From: an uncultured Rhizobium sp.
GTDB lineage: Bacteria; Pseudomonadota; Alphaproteobacteria; Rhizobiales; Rhizobiaceae
Direction of reading: 5' to 3'
Length of the DNA: 64,000 nt
Assembly (NCBI GenBank): GCA_945952415.1
Contig: CAMFIF010000011.1
Location: forward strand, 90,094 to 154,093
Below the pieces are notes generated by a model. The model was not told where the DNA came from. It saw only the letters and a list, made by a program, of their open reading frames with translations, and did no database searches. Made by a program: the position numbers and the translations under genes. Shown in pieces: positions 49,375 through 56,920 of the stretch; within the stretch, counting starts at the first letter, position 1, and every line of letters begins with the position of its first letter.

Positions 49375-49818
49375 TCAGGGCTGAGGAAGCAGGACGCCGT
49401 TTTCGGTCTTGATGATCACGGGCTTCTGGCCCGGAACATGGGACATGGTGCGGGTGCTGTTTTCGAGCGCGTCGCCCTGAACGCGGGTCTTGGTCTTCGA
49501 CTTGCTGAAGGTGCCCTGATCCATCGCCTGCGCCTTGGACTGGGCCTTCAGCTGGTTCGGATTTTCGGTCACCTTGGTCTGGCTCTTCGCCTTGCCGTCG
49601 GCCGTGGCGGCACTGCCGCCGGATGCAATGGAGGCGGATGTGCCGTCATCCGTCGCGCAGGCACCGCCGGTGCCGACCGTGCTGGCGGATGTATCGCCCG
49701 CCGCGGCGCTGCCGCCCGTGCCGACCGTGCCCGCTGCCGTACAATCCTCGGCAAGAAGGGTGGTGGGGGCGAGAAGGGTGAATGCCGCAAGGCCTGCGGC
49801 GAGCATCAGGCGTTTCAT
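49375..49818 (-). CDS. Secreted low-complexity protein with GTGG motifs
   Basis: 147-residue secreted protein. Signal peptide MKRLMLAAGLAAFTLLAPTT with cleavage after LLAE. Residues about 28-75 carry GTVGTGGSAAAG, STVGTGGACA and ASIASGGSAA repeats with two Cys, then a Lys/Gln-rich stretch (AKSQTKVTENPNQLKAQSKA) and a C-terminal tail ending ENGVLLPQP. It shares the GTGG repeat with the product of 50351-50917 and is the last gene of that leftward group. No known function. Confidence 0.75.
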   Translation of the reverse strand: MKRLMLAAGLAAFTLLAPTTLLAEDCTAAGTVGTGGSAAAGDTSASTVGTGGACATDDGTSASIASGGSAATADGKAKSQTKVTENPNQLKAQSKAQAMDQGTFSKSKTKTRVQGDALENSTRTMSHVPGQKPVIIKTENGVLLPQP

Positions 49819-49844
49819 GGTCGTGTTTCCTTGTCGGGCTCGCC

Positions 49845-50294
49845 CTATCGGGCAGGGCGGGTGATGATGCAGGTCCCATCGGAGTTCTTCGTCACCACCG
49901 ACCCATCGGCTCGCGTGGTGCTGGTGGATGACGTGGCCTGAGCATCCGCCCCGCCGGACGCACTGCCGGAAGAGGCGCTGGAGCCGGCGCTTGCGGTGCT
50001 GCCCGTGCCCGCCATCGGCACGCCCTGGGTGGTGGAGGCCGTGACCTGCCCGCCGCCCGCCGTGACGCGGGAGGAAAGACCGGCCTGCCCGGAGGACGAA
50101 CTGTCCATGACGGTGCAGCGGGTGCCGTCGGCAAGCGTTTCCATCTCGGTGGCCAGGGCCTGGCCCGCCAGGGGGAGCAGGAAAAGCAGGGCCAGGCGGC
50201 CGGCGGCGGCCCGAGCGGAAGCCCGTCTCCGGGCCATCATCGGTGCGGATCCGGGAACCATCGGGGAAGCCGCGGGGCGGGGGGATGCCATCAT
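49845..50294 (-). CDS. Secreted low-complexity Ser/Gly/Ala-rich protein
   Basis: 149-residue protein. After a short leader, ARRRASARAAAGRLALLFLL then PLAGQALATE forms a signal peptide. The mature part has TRCTVMDSSSSGQAGLSSRV, a Ser/Ala/Gly-rich centre (STASAGSSASSGSASGGADA) and a C-terminal ADGSVVTKNSDGTCIITRPA with a second Cys. The paired ADGTxC and SDGTC segments may bring the two Cys together. ATG at 50294 (first of two) follows GGAGGATAAAGAG; an internal ATG nearer the signal peptide is possible. Middle gene of the three-gene group. Function unknown. Confidence 0.72.
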   Translation of the reverse strand: MMASPRPAASPMVPGSAPMMARRRASARAAAGRLALLFLLPLAGQALATEMETLADGTRCTVMDSSSSGQAGLSSRVTAGGGQVTASTTQGVPMAGTGSTASAGSSASSGSASGGADAQATSSTSTTRADGSVVTKNSDGTCIITRPAR

Positions 50295-50350
50295 CTCTTT
50301 ATCCTCCGGTGAGGCCGGCCGCCCATGCGGCAGCCGGCCCGTCTGACGGG

Positions 50351-50917
50351 TTAGCAGTGGCCGTTCTTCTTCTTGGCCTTGCCGGAAGGGCACTTCTTGT
50401 TGCTCTGGTCGTCCTGGGCAGCCCCCGTGGCGCTGGCGCCGGTGCCGACCGAGCTTGCGGACGAACCATCGCCGGCCGAAGTGCCGCCGGTTCCGACCGA
50501 AGAAGCCGAGCCGCCATTATCTCCGGTGCCGGCGGAGGAACCGCCCGTGCCGACGGAGCTCGAGGATTCCCCGCCGCCGGCGGAGGTGCCGCCGGTGCCG
50601 AGCGTCGAGGAGGTGCCGGAGCCGCTGCCCGAACCCGCGGCCGAGCCGCCGGTGCCGACCGAGCTGCTGGAGGTGCCGCCGCCGGCGGAAGAGCCGCCCG
50701 TGCCGATGGTGGAGGCAGAGCCGGAGCCGCAATTGGTCGTGCCGTCGGAACAGGTCGTGCCCGAAGAGGAACCACCGGTTCCGACCGTGCTGCTGGACGT
50801 GCCACCGCCGGCCGAGGTGCCACCCGTGCCGATGGTGCTGCTGGACTGGGCATGGGCAGAGAGAGCCGTGCCGGCGATGAGGGCTGCAGCCAATGCAGCG
50901 CTTCTGGCGAACTTCAT
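50351..50917 (-). CDS. Secreted GTGG-repeat protein
   Basis: 188-residue secreted protein. Signal peptide MKFARSAALAAALIAGTALS with cleavage after AHAQ. The mature chain has eight copies of a roughly 17-22-residue unit of the form SSTVGTGGTSAGGG, interrupted once by TTCSDGTTNCGSGS, and ends in a basic Cys-bearing tail NKKCPSGKAKKKNGHC. It looks intrinsically disordered or silk-like. ATG follows GGAGATAGAC. First gene of a leftward trio of secreted low-complexity proteins. Upstream lies a GGAC-N4-GTCC pair like that next to the NarL-type system. Confidence 0.8.
   Translation of the reverse strand: MKFARSAALAAALIAGTALSAHAQSSSTIGTGGTSAGGGTSSSTVGTGGSSSGTTCSDGTTNCGSGSASTIGTGGSSAGGGTSSSSVGTGGSAAGSGSGSGTSSTLGTGGTSAGGGESSSSVGTGGSSAGTGDNGGSASSVGTGGTSAGDGSSASSVGTGASATGAAQDDQSNKKCPSGKAKKKNGHC
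50430..50865. repeat. Degenerate tandem repeat coding for GTGG units
   Basis: Eight degenerate tandem units of about 45-65 bp, each containing a GCCGCC(G/C)GTGCCGA-like core on the plus strand, encode the SS(T/S)(V/I)GTGG motif of the secreted protein on the minus strand. Copies differ at third positions, so the repeat is old rather than freshly amplified. Confidence 0.75.
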
Positions 50918-51011
50918 GTCTATCTCCTTGGCTTTCCTGTTGTTTCCGAGTGTTGGCGCTTCGGTGAAGCTGCCTCGAAAACACGCCGGCGAAGGCCCCG
51001 TTCCTTGGGCG

Positions 51012-51047
51012 GGACCTCAGTCTCATGCCGCCCCGGACCTTCGTCCG
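51012..51047. promoter_or_regulatory. Paired GGAC-N4-GTCC palindromes, site c
   Basis: GGACCTCAGTC (51012-51022) and CGGACCTTCGTCCG (51034-51047) repeat the arrangement at 26513-26548, including the intervening GCCGCCCC. The second dyad is perfect, the first lacks the last base. They are 95-130 bp upstream of the GTGG-repeat protein gene. Confidence 0.65.
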
Positions 51048-51076
51048 GAGGCGATCCGCCGGAAGTCCGGCGCGGC

Positions 51077-52405
51077 TCAGGCGGAGCCGGCAGCGGCGCG
51101 CAACCGCGCCCGAAGCGGCCCCGCCACCGAAAGCAGCGTGGCGAGCGCCATCCCGCCCGCAGCGATCAGAAAGGTCAGGCGCATGCCCGCCGTCACCGCC
51201 GCCGCCCCGGCATGGGGGAAATCCTGCGTGCCGGTTCCCGCCGCAAAGACCGCGCCCATCAGCGAGGCGCCGAGAATGAGGCCGAGATTGCGCGAGAGGC
51301 CGAGAAGGCCCGAGACCGTGCCACGCAGGCGGCTTTCCACCTCCGCCAGCGCATCCGTATTGTTCGCCGCCTGGAAGAGCTGGTAGCCGGGGGTGAGCAC
51401 GGCGATGGCCGCGAGATAGCCGATGACGCCGAAGAGGGGTGCCGCAAGCGCCAGAAGAAGCGCACCGAGAACGAGGAGGAAGAGTCCGCCCCGCATCACC
51501 CGGCCCGGCCCCAGCGCATCGACCAGCCATCCCGAAGGCAGGCCGGAGGCGATGGACATGGCGGGGCCTGCCGCCATGACGAGACCCACCGCCGTCTCTT
51601 TCAGGCCGAGCCCGAGCGCCAGATAGAAGGGGCCGACCACCAGCGTGGTCATCATGACGGCGGCAACGGTCATGTTGAGAAGGATCGGCGGCAGCAGGCT
51701 TGCCCGCATCACCGCGCGCAGGCCGGGCCCTTCCCGTCCCGCGCCTGCCCGGTCGCGCGGCAGCGCGGCGAGCGAGAGAACAAGCGCAAGAAGGGCAAGC
51801 GGGACCTGCACCCAGAAGAGCCCGCGCCAGCCGGCAAGCGGCAGGATAAGCCCGCCAAGAGCCGGACCGAGCGCGGTTCCGAGCGCCGAGACCGTGCCAA
51901 TGAGGCCCATGGCCCGCCCGACCCGCGCCTCGGCCGCGGTTTGCCGGGCGAGGGCCATGGAGAGGGTGAAGAGGAAGGCCGCGCCGAGGCCCTGCAGCGC
52001 CCGCGCCCCAATGAGCGCCGGGAGGCTCTGCGCAAGCGCGCAGCAGAGCGAGGCAAGCGCAAAGAGGAAAAGCCCCAGAAGCTGCATGCGCCGCAACCCG
52101 TAACGGTCGCCGAGCCGCCCGGCCACGAGCACGCAGGCGGTGAGCGCCGCGAGATAGGCGATCACGACCCCCTGCACCGCCGCAAAGGGCGCGGCAAAGG
52201 CTGAGGCCAGCCGGGGAAGGGCGATATTCGCCATGCTGGTGCCGAGCGAGGCCAGCAGCATGGAGAGCGAAAGGGTAAGCGTGATGGCCGCATGGGGTGC
52301 GGGAGACCGGGGGGCGTCGGGGCTGGCGGCCGCCGCCCGAGCCTCGTCCGGTTCGGCCTCGTCCGGTTGGGTCCCGCCTGTCTCGGTCTGGTCTTTCGGT
52401 TTCAT
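51077..52405 (-). CDS. MFS drug-efflux transporter (DHA2-like)
   Basis: 442-residue inner-membrane transporter. After a hydrophilic N-terminus of about 40 residues it has 12-14 hydrophobic segments, the motif GRLGDRYGLRR between helices 2 and 3, and GTALGPALGGLI of motif C, which marks drug:proton antiporters. ATG follows AAGGAGACAGACCC. Its promoter has a 19-bp spacer containing a SoxR-like dyad and faces the MerR-family gene at 52486, which is the likely activator. Confidence 0.9.
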   Translation of the reverse strand: MKPKDQTETGGTQPDEAEPDEARAAAASPDAPRSPAPHAAITLTLSLSMLLASLGTSMANIALPRLASAFAAPFAAVQGVVIAYLAALTACVLVAGRLGDRYGLRRMQLLGLFLFALASLCCALAQSLPALIGARALQGLGAAFLFTLSMALARQTAAEARVGRAMGLIGTVSALGTALGPALGGLILPLAGWRGLFWVQVPLALLALVLSLAALPRDRAGAGREGPGLRAVMRASLLPPILLNMTVAAVMMTTLVVGPFYLALGLGLKETAVGLVMAAGPAMSIASGLPSGWLVDALGPGRVMRGGLFLLVLGALLLALAAPLFGVIGYLAAIAVLTPGYQLFQAANNTDALAEVESRLRGTVSGLLGLSRNLGLILGASLMGAVFAAGTGTQDFPHAGAAAVTAGMRLTFLIAAGGMALATLLSVAGPLRARLRAAAGSA

Positions 52406-52452
52406 GGGTCTGTCTCCTTGTTGGGCCCTTGCATTTCGGACCGTTGAGGGAC

Positions 52453-52483
52453 AGGCTACGAATTCAAGTCCACTTGAGGTCAA
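52453..52483 (-). promoter_or_regulatory. MerR/SoxR-type promoter of the MFS gene
   Basis: On the minus strand TTGACC (-35, 52483-52478) and TAGCCT (-10, 52458-52453) are 19 bp apart, the overlong spacing typical of MerR-family promoters. The spacer contains TCAAGT-GG-ACTTGA, a perfect 6-bp dyad that matches the core of the SoxR box recalled as CCTCAAGT-TA-ACTTGAGG. The regulator gene starts 3 bases beyond the -35. Confidence 0.8.
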
Positions 52484-52485
52484 GC

Positions 52486-52917
52486 ATGAATTTTCTGGAT
52501 ATTGGGGAGGTCGCGGCAAGGAGCGGCGTGAAGCCGTCGGCGCTGCGCTATTACGAGGAGATCGGGCTGATTTCCTCCGTTTTCCGCCACGGCCTGCGCC
52601 GGCAATTCGCCCCCGACGTGCTCCTGCACCTGAAGCTGATCGCCATGGGAAAGGCCGCGGGCTTCGGGCTTGGCGAAATCGCCGCGCTCTTCGGCAGCAG
52701 TCCGAAACCGGAGGTGCCCCGCGCCCTGCTCCATGAACGGGCCGATGCGCTGGAGCGGCAGATCCGCGACCTGCAGGCGCTGCGCGACACGCTGCGCCAT
52801 GTGGCGGAATGCAAGGCGCCCTCCCATCTCGAATGCCCGACCTTCCGCCGGCTTCTCGACGTGGCGGGAAAGCGCGGCACCAGACGCAAGGAAAAGGCAG
52901 CAGCGGGCGGGCGCTAA
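52486..52917 (+). CDS. MerR-family regulator, SoxR-like without complete Fe-S ligands
   Basis: 143-residue regulator. The N-terminal helix-turn-helix (LDIGEVAARSGVKPSALRYY, then EEIGLISSVFRHGLRRQFAP) and dimerisation helix resemble SoxR. SoxR carries four Cys (C-x2-C-x-C-x5-C) for a 2Fe-2S cluster; here the matching region reads AECKAPSHLECPTF with only two Cys, so it probably senses something else. ATG at 52486 follows GAGGTCAAGC. Divergent from the MFS pump it is expected to activate. Confidence 0.87.
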   Translation: MNFLDIGEVAARSGVKPSALRYYEEIGLISSVFRHGLRRQFAPDVLLHLKLIAMGKAAGFGLGEIAALFGSSPKPEVPRALLHERADALERQIRDLQALRDTLRHVAECKAPSHLECPTFRRLLDVAGKRGTRRKEKAAAGGR

Positions 52918-52936
52918 GCGAAGAACAGAGCCTCCC

Positions 52937-53791
52937 TCAGGGATCGGAGGCGGGATTTCCGTGGCCGGAGAGATATTGCGCCGCACCGCGCAAGCCATTG
53001 CGGAAGGCCTCATCGTAATTGACGCCGCTCACCGCCCAGCGCACCGGCGCCTCCGGCCCGAAAAGCCCGAAGCGGGCAACCCAGCCGCGCTTTTTCGGCT
53101 CGAAGCGGAAATCGCCGATAAGGGCAAGATCGGCCGATAGCGCCTCCCGCGCCCTGCGGGCCGCCGGTGGCTCGCCATCCTTCAGGTAAAGCGCCCCGAC
53201 CGCTTCGGCGACCAGTGCCTGCGCCCCCGCTCCGGGCAGCCGCACCGGCATGCCGACCCGCTTTGCGGCGGCCGCCACCGCCTCTGCCGGATCGCGCGAG
53301 CGATCATCTCCAGACAGGACCGGATAGGTGGCCGCACCGAAATCCATGCGCACCAAGAGGGCAAGGCTCGGCCGCGGGCCGGTCCATGGCGTCACGCCGA
53401 GGGTTTTCAGAAAGGCATCCATGCGCGCCGGCTCAAAATCGGCGGTCACGACATGGGGCCGGTCGCGGCTTCCCTGCTCGTCATGGATCGGGCGTCTCTC
53501 CAGCCGGTCGCGATAGCGGAAGGCCCGGACATAATCCGAAGCGCGGCGCGCCTCGGCAAGAATTGCCGGATCGCGAAGCAGGCGCTGGTCGCCGCTCGCC
53601 TTGGCCGCCGCCAGCACGAAGCACTCGGCAAAGGCCGCGGGCCGGTTCCTGGCCCCGGTTCCGGTCGTGATCGTCTGGCCCTGATACAGATCGGGCACGG
53701 TTTCGGCGGCTTGCACCGGGCAAGCGGGCAGAAAGGAAATCCCCGCAAGGCCGAGAGCAAGGAAAGCAATTTCCGCAAGCCGTAAAGCCAT
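52937..53791 (-). CDS. DUF2066-type secreted protein
   Basis: 284-residue protein with a signal peptide (MALRLAEIAFLALGLAGISF, cleavage near VQAAE). The mature domain has VPDLYQGQTITTGTGARNRP near the start, DYVRAFRYRDRLERRPIHDE and the LVRMDFGAATYPVLSGD segment, as in DUF2066 proteins of unknown role in proteobacterial envelopes. The C-terminal half ends with WAVSGVNYDEAFRNGLRGAA. ATG at 53791 follows GGGAGGAAAGACC. Convergent with the MerR gene, 19 bases apart. Confidence 0.75.
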   Translation of the reverse strand: MALRLAEIAFLALGLAGISFLPACPVQAAETVPDLYQGQTITTGTGARNRPAAFAECFVLAAAKASGDQRLLRDPAILAEARRASDYVRAFRYRDRLERRPIHDEQGSRDRPHVVTADFEPARMDAFLKTLGVTPWTGPRPSLALLVRMDFGAATYPVLSGDDRSRDPAEAVAAAAKRVGMPVRLPGAGAQALVAEAVGALYLKDGEPPAARRAREALSADLALIGDFRFEPKKRGWVARFGLFGPEAPVRWAVSGVNYDEAFRNGLRGAAQYLSGHGNPASDP

Positions 53792-53908
53792 GGTCTTTCC
53801 TCCCCGGCAAAATCTTTCTCCGCAAGGCGTCGAGAAGCATAGGCCCGGCAAGGCCCGTCTTTGAAGCTGCAAGATCTCACGGGGCGGTGACGGGCGATTG
53901 CCCATTGG

Positions 53909-53938
53909 AAAAGGGCGGCACCCGACGGGATGCCGCCC
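53909..53938 (-). terminator. Intrinsic terminator of the second MFS gene
   Basis: On the minus strand GGGCGGCA pairs with TGCCGCCC around a 10-base loop and is followed by TTTTCC. It lies 23 bases after the stop of the leftward MFS gene. Confidence 0.75.
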
Positions 53939-53961
53939 ATTCCTGTCCTCGCACGGTCGGC

Positions 53962-55152
53962 TCAGGCCGGGACGCTGCGTCGGCCGGTAGTCGCGATCAG
54001 CAGGGCGCCGGCAAGGGCTGCCACCGTCGAAAAGAGGAAGACCTGGGAGGGGCCTTCCGCATCGACCAGCACGCCGCCGAGAATGGCGCCGCTTGATATC
54101 GCCACCTGAAAGGCGGTGAGCATGGCGGCACCCGCCCCCTCCGCCTCATCGCCGGCGGAACGGCTCAGGAAGGCCTGGACGCTGACCGGCAGCACGCCGA
54201 AGGCGAGGCCCCAGAGGGTGACCGCAGCGGCGGCCACAGCCGGCATCGCCCCGCCGAAGGCGAGGAGAAGCGTGGTTGCGGCGACCCCGCCTGCGGCAAA
54301 GCCGATGGCCAGCCGCGTGCTGCGCTCGGCCAGGACGCCGCCCAGCAGATTGCCGAAGAAGCCGCCGATCCCGAAGGCGAGGAGAATGGCGGTGATCACG
54401 TCCACGCCGAAGCGCGGCACCTGCTCCAGGAAGGGGCGCACATAGGTGAAGGCAGCGAAATGGCCGGTGACGACGAGAAGAATGGTGCCAAGCGCCAGGC
54501 GCACGGCGGGGCGCTTCAGCACGCGGGTGATGCCGGCAATGCCGGTTGCGCCGACCGGCGGCAGCGAGGGCATGGTGAGCACCTGGACGAGAAAGGCGAC
54601 GATGCCGACGAGGCCGGCGAGCAGGAAGGCATAGCGCCAGCCAAGCGTCGCGCCGATCCAGGCGCCGAGCGGTGCGGCGCAGACCGTGGCGATCGAAACG
54701 CCGGACATGACGATGGCCATGGCGCGGGGCATCAGCCGCGGCGGAACGAGCCGCATGGCAAGCGCCAGCGACATGGCCCAGAAGCCGCCAAGGGCGATGC
54801 CGAGCAGCACGCGGGCGGCAAGCAACAGCGGGAGACTGTCGGCAAAGCCCGCCATGAGGCTCGAGATCACCAGAAGCGCGGTGAGCACCAGAAGCACCGT
54901 GCGGCGGTCGAGCCGGCCCGAACCGACGACGACGGCCGGGCCGGCAAAGGCCGCCACCACAGAGGTCGTGGTGACGGACTGGCCCGCCGCGCCGATGCTG
55001 ACGCCGAGATCGGCGGCAATCGGGGTGAGCAGGCTTGCGGGCAGGAATTCGGCGGTCACGAGGCCGAAGACCCCGAGGGAAAGGGACACCACGGCACCCC
55101 AGCGCGTCGCGCCTTCGGCCGTATTCGTGTGGTGGGAAAGGATGCCATCCAT
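53962..55152 (-). CDS. MFS transporter (DHA1/AraJ-like)
   Basis: 396-residue, 12-helix inner-membrane transporter. VSLSLGVFGLVTAEFLPASL starts helix 1, RLDRRTVLLVLTALLVISSL follows motif A, and the centre has a loop before GITRVLKRPAVRLALGT. Such proteins export sugars, purines or drugs. ATG at 55152 follows GGAGAACAATC. Divergent from the AraC-family gene at 55262, which probably controls it. Confidence 0.88.
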   Translation of the reverse strand: MDGILSHHTNTAEGATRWGAVVSLSLGVFGLVTAEFLPASLLTPIAADLGVSIGAAGQSVTTTSVVAAFAGPAVVVGSGRLDRRTVLLVLTALLVISSLMAGFADSLPLLLAARVLLGIALGGFWAMSLALAMRLVPPRLMPRAMAIVMSGVSIATVCAAPLGAWIGATLGWRYAFLLAGLVGIVAFLVQVLTMPSLPPVGATGIAGITRVLKRPAVRLALGTILLVVTGHFAAFTYVRPFLEQVPRFGVDVITAILLAFGIGGFFGNLLGGVLAERSTRLAIGFAAGGVAATTLLLAFGGAMPAVAAAAVTLWGLAFGVLPVSVQAFLSRSAGDEAEGAGAAMLTAFQVAISSGAILGGVLVDAEGPSQVFLFSTVAALAGALLIATTGRRSVPA

Positions 55153-55261
55153 GATTGTTCTCCATCTTGGCTGGCCTGGAAGGTAGGCGTGACGTCCCGG
55201 AGTTTCTATGCTAGGAAATCCATAAGACTTTGCCGTTCGTCCAAATTTCGGAGGTGATTTC

Positions 55262-56179
55262 ATGGATGCGCTGAGCGAAATCCTGCGCGGGCTCCGGCTT
55301 GACGGGGTGGAATACGGGCGTTGCCAGCCCTCGGCGCCCTGGGCGGCCGCCCATCCGCAGGATGAGGCGGCGCGCTTTCACTTCCTCGCCGCCGGTTCCG
55401 CCCATCTCCAGACGCCGGAGGGCGACTGGATTTCCCTCTCGCCCGGCGATGCGGTGTTGCTGCCGCGGGGCGATGCCCATGTGCTGGCAAGCGAGCCCGG
55501 TCTCGCCCCCGTGCCGATTGCCGATTTTCCGAAGCGCAAGGTCTGCGACGGCATCATCGATCTCGAATGCCCGAACCGGGACCGCACGAACATGCTCTTC
55601 TTTGCAGTCATGCGCTTCAATGTGGACCGGCAGCATCCTCTCCTCCAGCTCATGCCCTCGGTGATGCGCACCAGCGATCTTGCTTCCAGCGAGCCGGCGA
55701 TCCCGCCGCTTCTCGAGGCGATGATGCGGGAGGCGGAGATGAAGCGGGTGGGCGCGGGGGGCATTCTCGCCCGGCTCGCCGACGTGCTGACGGCAACCAT
55801 CATCCGCACCTGGGTGGAGCATGGCTGCGGCCAGGCGGGCGGCTGGCTGGCGGCGGTGCGCAATCCCGACATCGGCCGGGTGCTGGCGGCGATCCACCTG
55901 GAGCCGGCACGGGACTGGAGCGTGGCGGAACTGGCCCGGCTGATGGGTGCCTCGCGCTCCGGCTTTGCCCAGCGCTTTGCGGACATCGTCGGGGAAACGC
56001 CGGCGCGCTATGTGGCGCGCACGCGCATGCAGCAGGCCCATCAATGGCTTCGGGAGGGCCGCCGCGTCGGCCTTGTCGCCAATGAGCTCGGCTATGATTC
56101 CGAGGCCAGCTTCAGCCGCGCCTTCCGCAAGATCATCGGCGCGCCGCCGAGCCATTACCGGACGAAGACCAGCGCCTGA
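55262..56179 (+). CDS. AraC-family regulator with cupin_6 domain
   Basis: 305-residue regulator. Residues 5-190 form the AraC_binding_2/cupin_6 domain typical of regulators next to MFS pumps (RFHFLAAGSAHLQTPEGDWI, then SLSPGDAVLLPRGDAHVL). Residues about 200-300 hold two helix-turn-helix motifs: WSVAELARLMGASRSGFAQR and VGLVANELGYDSEASFSRAF. ATG follows GGAGGTGATTTC. Divergent from the MFS gene, 109 bases apart. Confidence 0.9.
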   Translation: MDALSEILRGLRLDGVEYGRCQPSAPWAAAHPQDEAARFHFLAAGSAHLQTPEGDWISLSPGDAVLLPRGDAHVLASEPGLAPVPIADFPKRKVCDGIIDLECPNRDRTNMLFFAVMRFNVDRQHPLLQLMPSVMRTSDLASSEPAIPPLLEAMMREAEMKRVGAGGILARLADVLTATIIRTWVEHGCGQAGGWLAAVRNPDIGRVLAAIHLEPARDWSVAELARLMGASRSGFAQRFADIVGETPARYVARTRMQQAHQWLREGRRVGLVANELGYDSEASFSRAFRKIIGAPPSHYRTKTSA

Positions 56180-56185
56180 GGGGGA

Positions 56186-56920
56186 TCAGGCTCCTGCCTC
56201 GTTCGCCTCGTCGAGCGCGATGGTTTCGAGCATGGCGGCGCTTGCGGCCGCGGCATCCCCTCGCGCCAGCGCCGCAACAAGTCCCTTGTGAACGTCGATC
56301 ACCGACATCAGCCTCTCCTCGTTAGCGGCCTCGATCAGGCTGCGATAGGCAAAGGCATGGGAAAGCTCGACCACGCCGATGAAGCTGCGCATGAAGGGAT
56401 TGTGCGAGGCATCGGCGATGATGCGGTGGATCTCGAAATCGGCAAGCGCGAAATTCTGGGTTTCGGAAAGCGATATCTCCATCTGCCGGACCCAGTATTG
56501 CAGCAGGCGGACATGGTCGGCGGTGCGGCCCTCGGCGGCGCGGGCGGCGGCGGAGGGCTCGACGATGCGGCGCATGTCCTTGAGGCCCGCAAGAAATTCC
56601 CGTTCGAGCGGCTGGCCGAAATGCCAGGCCAGCACCTGCGCATCATAGAGGTTCCAGCGGGTGCGCTTGGCGACCTTGGTGCCGACCTTCGGCCGGGCTT
56701 CGAGGAGGCCCTTGGCCTCCAGCGTCTTCAGCGCCTCGCGCAGAACCGTGCGCGATACATCGAATTCCGCCATGAGGGCGGCATCGTTTGGCAGGGTGCT
56801 GCCCACGGGAAAACGGCCATTGATGACCCCGGCTCCGATCTCGTTGATCACGTAGGAATGGAAATTCCGCGCCGTAGTTCGCCCGGCCAGGGAGCGAAGG
56901 AGGCTCCCCGGTTCGCTCAT
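56186..56920 (-). CDS. GntR-family regulator, FadR/FCD type
   Basis: 244-residue regulator. The winged helix is SYVINEIGAGVINGRFPVGS, TLPNDAALMAEFDVSRTVLR and EALKTLEAKGLLEARPKVGT; the C-terminal FCD domain has metal-binding-type Asp and His residues (NFALADFEIHRIIADASHNP). ATG at 56920 overlaps the stop of the YjfF-like permease gene in ATGA, so the regulator is made from the importer mRNA. This suggests autoregulation by sugar acids or galactofuranose-like sugars; operator not identified with confidence. Confidence 0.9.
   Translation of the reverse strand: MSEPGSLLRSLAGRTTARNFHSYVINEIGAGVINGRFPVGSTLPNDAALMAEFDVSRTVLREALKTLEAKGLLEARPKVGTKVAKRTRWNLYDAQVLAWHFGQPLEREFLAGLKDMRRIVEPSAAARAAEGRTADHVRLLQYWVRQMEISLSETQNFALADFEIHRIIADASHNPFMRSFIGVVELSHAFAYRSLIEAANEERLMSVIDVHKGLVAALARGDAAAASAAMLETIALDEANEAGA

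Noticed and set aside
50243..52204. Long rightward open frame of about 650 codons across the GTGG-repeat and MFS genes
   Set aside because: Composition is antisense-like and spans two well-supported leftward genes; no start signals or domains.
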